A stretch of DNA of 35,210 nucleotides from Pseudorhodobacter sp. (GTDB lineage: Bacteria; Pseudomonadota; Alphaproteobacteria; Rhodobacterales; Rhodobacteraceae), in the NCBI GenBank assembly GCA_024642045.1, contig JAHEBX010000011.1, positions 1-35,210 of the forward strand, read 5' to 3'. The notes beneath the pieces are model-generated. The model searched no databases. It was not told the DNA's origin and saw only the letters and a program-made list of their open reading frames with translations. The position numbers and the translations under genes are program-made. Of the stretch, positions 32,137 to 35,210 are shown piece by piece. The first letter of the stretch is position 1, and each line of letters begins with the position of its first letter.

Positions 32137-33162
32137 CTAAATCGATTCAGCCACATGCAGATCGGGCGGCAAGAAAAATTGAGCGTTGCTCTGCGGCATT
32201 CGGCCTTGCACCGCATCGACCATATGCGCGACCAGATCACGGCAGAGCTTTTCCAAAGGCGTGTCGATTACCATCGAAACAACACCCTCTGCCATGGCGG
32301 CGCGAGAGTCGGGCGTCAAGGCGGACACCACGACGGGCACTCTTCTCGATACCGGTGTCTCGCGCATCGCCGCGATTGCGCCTTCCATACCACCACCCGA
32401 AACATAGATGCCGCGCAGGTTTCTTTGTCGCGCCAGCAATCCCAGCGTCGCATCATAGGTCAGTTGCCGCGTCTCCAGATTGACCATCGGGTCCAGCACC
32501 GTCAGATGCGGCGCGCATTCGCGCAAATAGCCCCGGAACCCGGTTTCGCGCAGATCATGTCCATGCCAGCGGTGACCGCCTACAAAGATCGCCAGCACGC
32601 CAGGCTCGCGTGAGAGCAGTCCCATCATCCAACCTGCGGTGCGGCCAACCTTGAGATTATTCAATCCCACGTAGCCGGCCCGGGCACCTTGCGCGAAATC
32701 CGACAGCAACGAAAACACCCTTAGCCCCGCCGCGTTCAGGTCTTCGATGGCCGCAGTGACCTCGGGATGATTGACCGCCGTTGCCGCGAGAATGTCGCAG
32801 CGACCCGCCATTGACCGCAGATGGCCCGCCATTTCACTTGGCGCCTGACTGGCCGAAAACTCCAAAACCAACTCACCCCGCACGCCCACCGCCGAAGCAA
32901 CAGCCTGGCTGATCTGTTCAGCAAAGGCCTTATAGAAATCCTGCCCCTGCTTGTGCAGCAACACCCCGATGCGACAGCGCGGCAGGTCCGTGGTATGTGG
33001 CATCAGGCGCCGCGCCGCGGGGTGGTTGATGCGCTGCGCGGCCTCTGCCACGCGCAACCGCGTGTCCTCGCGCACCGCTTCACGCCCATTCAACACACGG
33101 TCCACCGTCGCCACTGAAACCCCAGCTGCCGCCGCCAACTCTGTCATGCCCATGCGCTTCAT
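32137..33162 (-). CDS. LacI-family transcriptional regulator
   Basis: The protein is 341 aa from the ATG at 33162, preceded by AAAGGAAC. The N-terminal LacI helix-turn-helix and hinge helix (MTELAAAAGVSVATVDRVLN) are followed by a periplasmic-binding-like effector domain (RIGVLLHKQGQDFYKAFAEQ, LAIFVGGHRWHGHD, GIYVSGGGMEGAIAAM). It is likely the local repressor of the isomerase-transporter operon downstream, and possibly of the divergent desaturase genes, released by a sugar or cyclitol. Confidence 0.92.
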   Translation of the reverse strand: MKRMGMTELAAAAGVSVATVDRVLNGREAVREDTRLRVAEAAQRINHPAARRLMPHTTDLPRCRIGVLLHKQGQDFYKAFAEQISQAVASAVGVRGELVLEFSASQAPSEMAGHLRSMAGRCDILAATAVNHPEVTAAIEDLNAAGLRVFSLLSDFAQGARAGYVGLNNLKVGRTAGWMMGLLSREPGVLAIFVGGHRWHGHDLRETGFRGYLRECAPHLTVLDPMVNLETRQLTYDATLGLLARQRNLRGIYVSGGGMEGAIAAMRETPVSRRVPVVVSALTPDSRAAMAEGVVSMVIDTPLEKLCRDLVAHMVDAVQGRMPQSNAQFFLPPDLHVAESI

Positions 33163-33190
33163 CGTAAGTTCCTTTCGCTTGCCCATCAGA

Positions 33191-33210
33191 TTGACGATAA
33201 TTGACGAAAA
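33191..33210. promoter_or_regulatory. Tandem TTGACGA direct repeat, copy 2 of the candidate operator
   Basis: Two half-repeats, TTGACGATAA and TTGACGAAAA, lie head to tail in the 127-bp gap between the LacI gene and the divergent desaturase gene. The first extends to the 11-mer shared with 32111-32121. A degenerate reverse copy, ATTATCCGTCA, lies at 33252-33262 nearer the desaturase start, so one regulator could act on both directions. Confidence 0.45.
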
Positions 33211-33289
33211 CTTGCAAGCGCAGCGTTGCTGCAATTTGGAATTTCCGTTCTATTATCCGTCATGGCGAGGCAAAAGACGGGTAAAAGAG

Positions 33290-34366
33290 ATGGCAAGACG
33301 CGACTACAACCTGCTTGGCCCTGATGGTGCACGCGCGGTCGAAAGCGGGCTGGCGGCGGCAGAATGGTATCATAGCGAAGTGCCGCGCAAGGTGATGAAA
33401 GAGCTGATGCAGCGCTCTGATGCACCCGCGATCCGCGATACAGTCTTGCTTTACGGGCTGATGGTCGGCTTTGCGGTCCTGGGCATAACACTTTGGCCCT
33501 CATGGTGGTCTGCGCCGTTTTGGTTGGCTTATGGCGTGCTTTACGGCTCGGCCTCTGACAGCCGCTGGCACGAAACATCGCATGGCACCGCTTTCAAGAC
33601 CCCTTGGATGAACAATCTGGTCTATCAGATCGCCTGCTTTATGATTGTGCGCAATCCGGTGACCTGGCGGTGGAGCCACGCGCGCCATCACACCGACACC
33701 TATATCGTCGGTCGCGATCCTGAGGTTGCGATCATGCGCCCGCCGGTGATGCTCAAGCTGATCGGCAACTTCTTTGGCCTGTTTGATGCCTATGCGGGGT
33801 GGTCGCGGATGCTGCTGAATGCAACGGGTCGGCTCAATGCCGAAGAGGCCACCTATATCCCTGCAAGCGAAGCCCCCAAGGTGATCCGCATCGCTCGGAT
33901 CTGGACCGCGATCTATGCCGCCACTATTGCGCTGGCCTTGAGCATGCATTCGATCCTGCCCTTGATGGTGATCGGCTTGCCCCGGCTTTATGGCGCATGG
34001 CATCATGTGATGACCGGGCTTTTGCAGCATGGCGGACTTGCCGACAACGTCCTCGACCACCGGCTGAACTCGCGCACCGTGCTGATGAACCCGATTTCGC
34101 GCTTTATCTACTGGAACATGAATTATCACATCGAACATCACATGTTTCCGATGGTCCCTTATCACGCCCTGCCGCGTCTGCATGCGTTGATAAAGGACGA
34201 TCTGCCTGCGCCAAGCCCTTCGATCACCGCCGCCTATATCGAGATGTGGCCCGTCCTGCGCCGACAACTGCAAAACGAGGAATACTTCCTGCGCCGCGAT
34301 CTGCCGGCAAGCGCCAAACCCTATCGCGAAGATTTCCACACCAGCGCCCTTGGCGCGGCCGAATAG
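33290..34366 (+). CDS. Membrane fatty-acid-desaturase-fold oxygenase (MocD-like)
   Basis: The protein is 358 aa. It has the three histidine boxes of membrane di-iron desaturases/hydroxylases: HETSH (about residue 93), HARHH (about 129) and NYHIEHH (about 281). Hydrophobic segments lie at about residues 52-86 and 203-230. It is followed 10 bp later by a Rieske ferredoxin, its probable electron donor. The same pair occurs as MocD/MocE in rhizopine catabolism, where oxidative removal of an O-methyl group has been proposed. By context this protein may demethylate or hydroxylate a cyclitol-type substrate; lipid desaturation remains possible. The start is the first ATG giving full family alignment. 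Confidence 0.8.
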   Translation: MARRDYNLLGPDGARAVESGLAAAEWYHSEVPRKVMKELMQRSDAPAIRDTVLLYGLMVGFAVLGITLWPSWWSAPFWLAYGVLYGSASDSRWHETSHGTAFKTPWMNNLVYQIACFMIVRNPVTWRWSHARHHTDTYIVGRDPEVAIMRPPVMLKLIGNFFGLFDAYAGWSRMLLNATGRLNAEEATYIPASEAPKVIRIARIWTAIYAATIALALSMHSILPLMVIGLPRLYGAWHHVMTGLLQHGGLADNVLDHRLNSRTVLMNPISRFIYWNMNYHIEHHMFPMVPYHALPRLHALIKDDLPAPSPSITAAYIEMWPVLRRQLQNEEYFLRRDLPASAKPYREDFHTSALGAAE

Positions 34367-34375
34367 GAGCCCCAA

Positions 34376-34690
34376 ATGACCCAATGGATCGAAGCTTGCG
34401 CCACGGACGACATTGATCAAGAGGATCTGATCCGCTTTGACCACGCCGGGGCGACCTTTGCGATTTACCACTCACCGGAAGGCGATTTCTTCTGCACATC
34501 AGGGCTTTGCACCCATGAAAGTGTGCATCTTGCCGATGGTCTGGTCATGGATCACCTGATCGAATGTCCCAAACATAACGGTCAGTTCGACTATCGCACC
34601 GGCGAGGCCAAGCGCACGCCTGTCTGCGTCAATCTACAGACTTTTCCGGTCAAGGTCGAAGGCGGTCGCGTCTTCATTCAGGTGGCGTGA
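34376..34690 (+). CDS. Rieske-type 2Fe-2S ferredoxin (MocE-like)
   Basis: The protein is 104 aa, a soluble single-domain Rieske protein. The cluster ligands are in CTHESVHL (Cys/His) and CPKHNGQFD (Cys/His), 18 residues apart as usual. It should carry electrons to the preceding di-iron oxygenase; a reductase gene is not visible in the window. Its stop overlaps the next ATG (TGATG), so the two are coupled. Confidence 0.9.
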   Translation: MTQWIEACATDDIDQEDLIRFDHAGATFAIYHSPEGDFFCTSGLCTHESVHLADGLVMDHLIECPKHNGQFDYRTGEAKRTPVCVNLQTFPVKVEGGRVFIQVA

Positions 34691-35210
34691 TGGCGCGGCG
34701 CCTGACGGTGAAAGACTTGCTCGATCAGCGCGGCAAGCATCAGTTTGCCATGCTGCGGGTGGAAACGCTGGCAGAGGCCGAGGCGGCCGAAAAGGCGGGG
34801 GTAGAGCTGCTCTCGGTGCCGCCTGCGATGATCTATGACCGTCAGTTCCGCGATGCAGCGCCGACCGCCTTTGCCTTTCCGGGCGACAATTTCTATGAAA
34901 TTGGCGATACCGCCGACTTTCTGAAATGGGCCTTTCCGCTGTTCAAACATGGCGCGGATGGCTTTTACTGTTCGGGCAGTCTGCAAACCGTGCGGGCAAT
35001 GGCGGATCACGGCCTGCCGGTCTGCGGACATGTCGGCCTTATCCCCTCCAAAGCGACCTGGACGGGGGGCTTCAAGGCCGTGGGCAAGACCTTGGAAAGC
35101 GCCAAGCGGGTCTATCAGCACTGCAAGGCGCTGGCCGAGGCCGGCGCCTTTGCGGTCGAGATCGAGGTTGTCCCCCATGCGATCACCGCCGCAATTGCCG
35201 AAAAGACCGG
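34690..35210 (+). CDS. PanB-like ketopantoate hydroxymethyltransferase family protein (3' end cut by window)
   Basis: At least 173 residues are visible from the ATG at 34690. The segment VCGHVGLIPSKATWTGGFKA, then LAEAGAFAVEIEVVP, matches the PanB barrel (GHxGLTPQ...GGYKVQGR...ALExAGA...LECVP). PanB transfers a hydroxymethyl group from 5,10-methylene-THF to a 2-oxo acid. The usual metal-binding positions are not conserved: the VGDS block reads SVPPA and the IEGG block reads YCSGS, while the catalytic-base Glu (IEVVP) is retained. It is thus a divergent paralogue, not the pantothenate enzyme. Coupled to an O-demethylase-like pair, it may use the released one-carbon unit; this is inference. Confidence 0.7.
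   Translation, partial: MARRLTVKDLLDQRGKHQFAMLRVETLAEAEAAEKAGVELLSVPPAMIYDRQFRDAAPTAFAFPGDNFYEIGDTADFLKWAFPLFKHGADGFYCSGSLQTVRAMADHGLPVCGHVGLIPSKATWTGGFKAVGKTLESAKRVYQHCKALAEAGAFAVEIEVVPHAITAAIAEKT

Overview
The window looks like a GC-rich alphaproteobacterial chromosome, most likely Rhodobacteraceae (Roseobacter-type). This is inferred from the tRNA-Glu, the split Ccm gene set, GTG/ATG coupled gene chains, and marine-style sugar and polyol ABC operons. No rRNA or housekeeping marker is present to fix the genus.

Region 1 (1-384) holds the 3' end of a MltB-type lytic transglycosylase gene and a tRNA-Glu(TTC). About 715 bp without a recognisable gene follows (385-1099), containing one near-perfect 18-bp palindrome.

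Region 2 (1100-19967) is the striking part: an apparently complete extracellular-electron-transfer or electron-uptake locus. On the + strand are a five-helix membrane b-type cytochrome, an 18-haem periplasmic c-type cytochrome, a tightly coupled ccmF-ccmG-ccmH-ccmI haem-ligation set, a membrane-anchored Fe-S/FAD/NAD(P) oxidoreductase, and an exported Sel1/ankyrin protein. Converging on these, on the - strand, are a giant c-type cytochrome (2269 aa; I count 93 CXXCH plus one CXXXCH) and, overlapping its stop codon, an 820-aa outer-membrane beta-barrel protein with a periplasmic TPR domain. The inferred path is quinol pool or NAD(P)H, then cytochrome b, then the 18-haem protein, then the barrel and giant cytochrome at or beyond the outer membrane, with the Ccm set supplying haem-attachment capacity. 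The giant protein is an array of about 45 46-residue dihaem repeats. Its middle also shows a higher-order period of five repeats (ten haems, 690 bp).

Region 3 (20335-28189) is an alpha-galactoside operon pair: a sugar-binding protein, two permeases, a GH36 alpha-galactosidase and a sugar 1-dehydrogenase (SDR) on the - strand, divergent from an IclR regulator and a UgpC/MsmK-type ATPase on the + strand. The shared promoter gap holds nested inverted repeats. The sugar dehydrogenase lacks the usual catalytic lysine.

Region 4 (28234-35210) resembles inositol or rhizopine-type catabolism. On the - strand are a LacI regulator, an IolE/MocC-like TIM-barrel protein, and a ribose/inositol-type ABC transporter. 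On the + strand are a MocD-like membrane desaturase/oxygenase, a MocE-like Rieske ferredoxin and a PanB-like enzyme cut by the window end. An identical 11-mer precedes both the lacI gene and the isomerase gene and is a candidate operator. The + strand trio suggests oxidative O-demethylation with capture of the released one-carbon unit.
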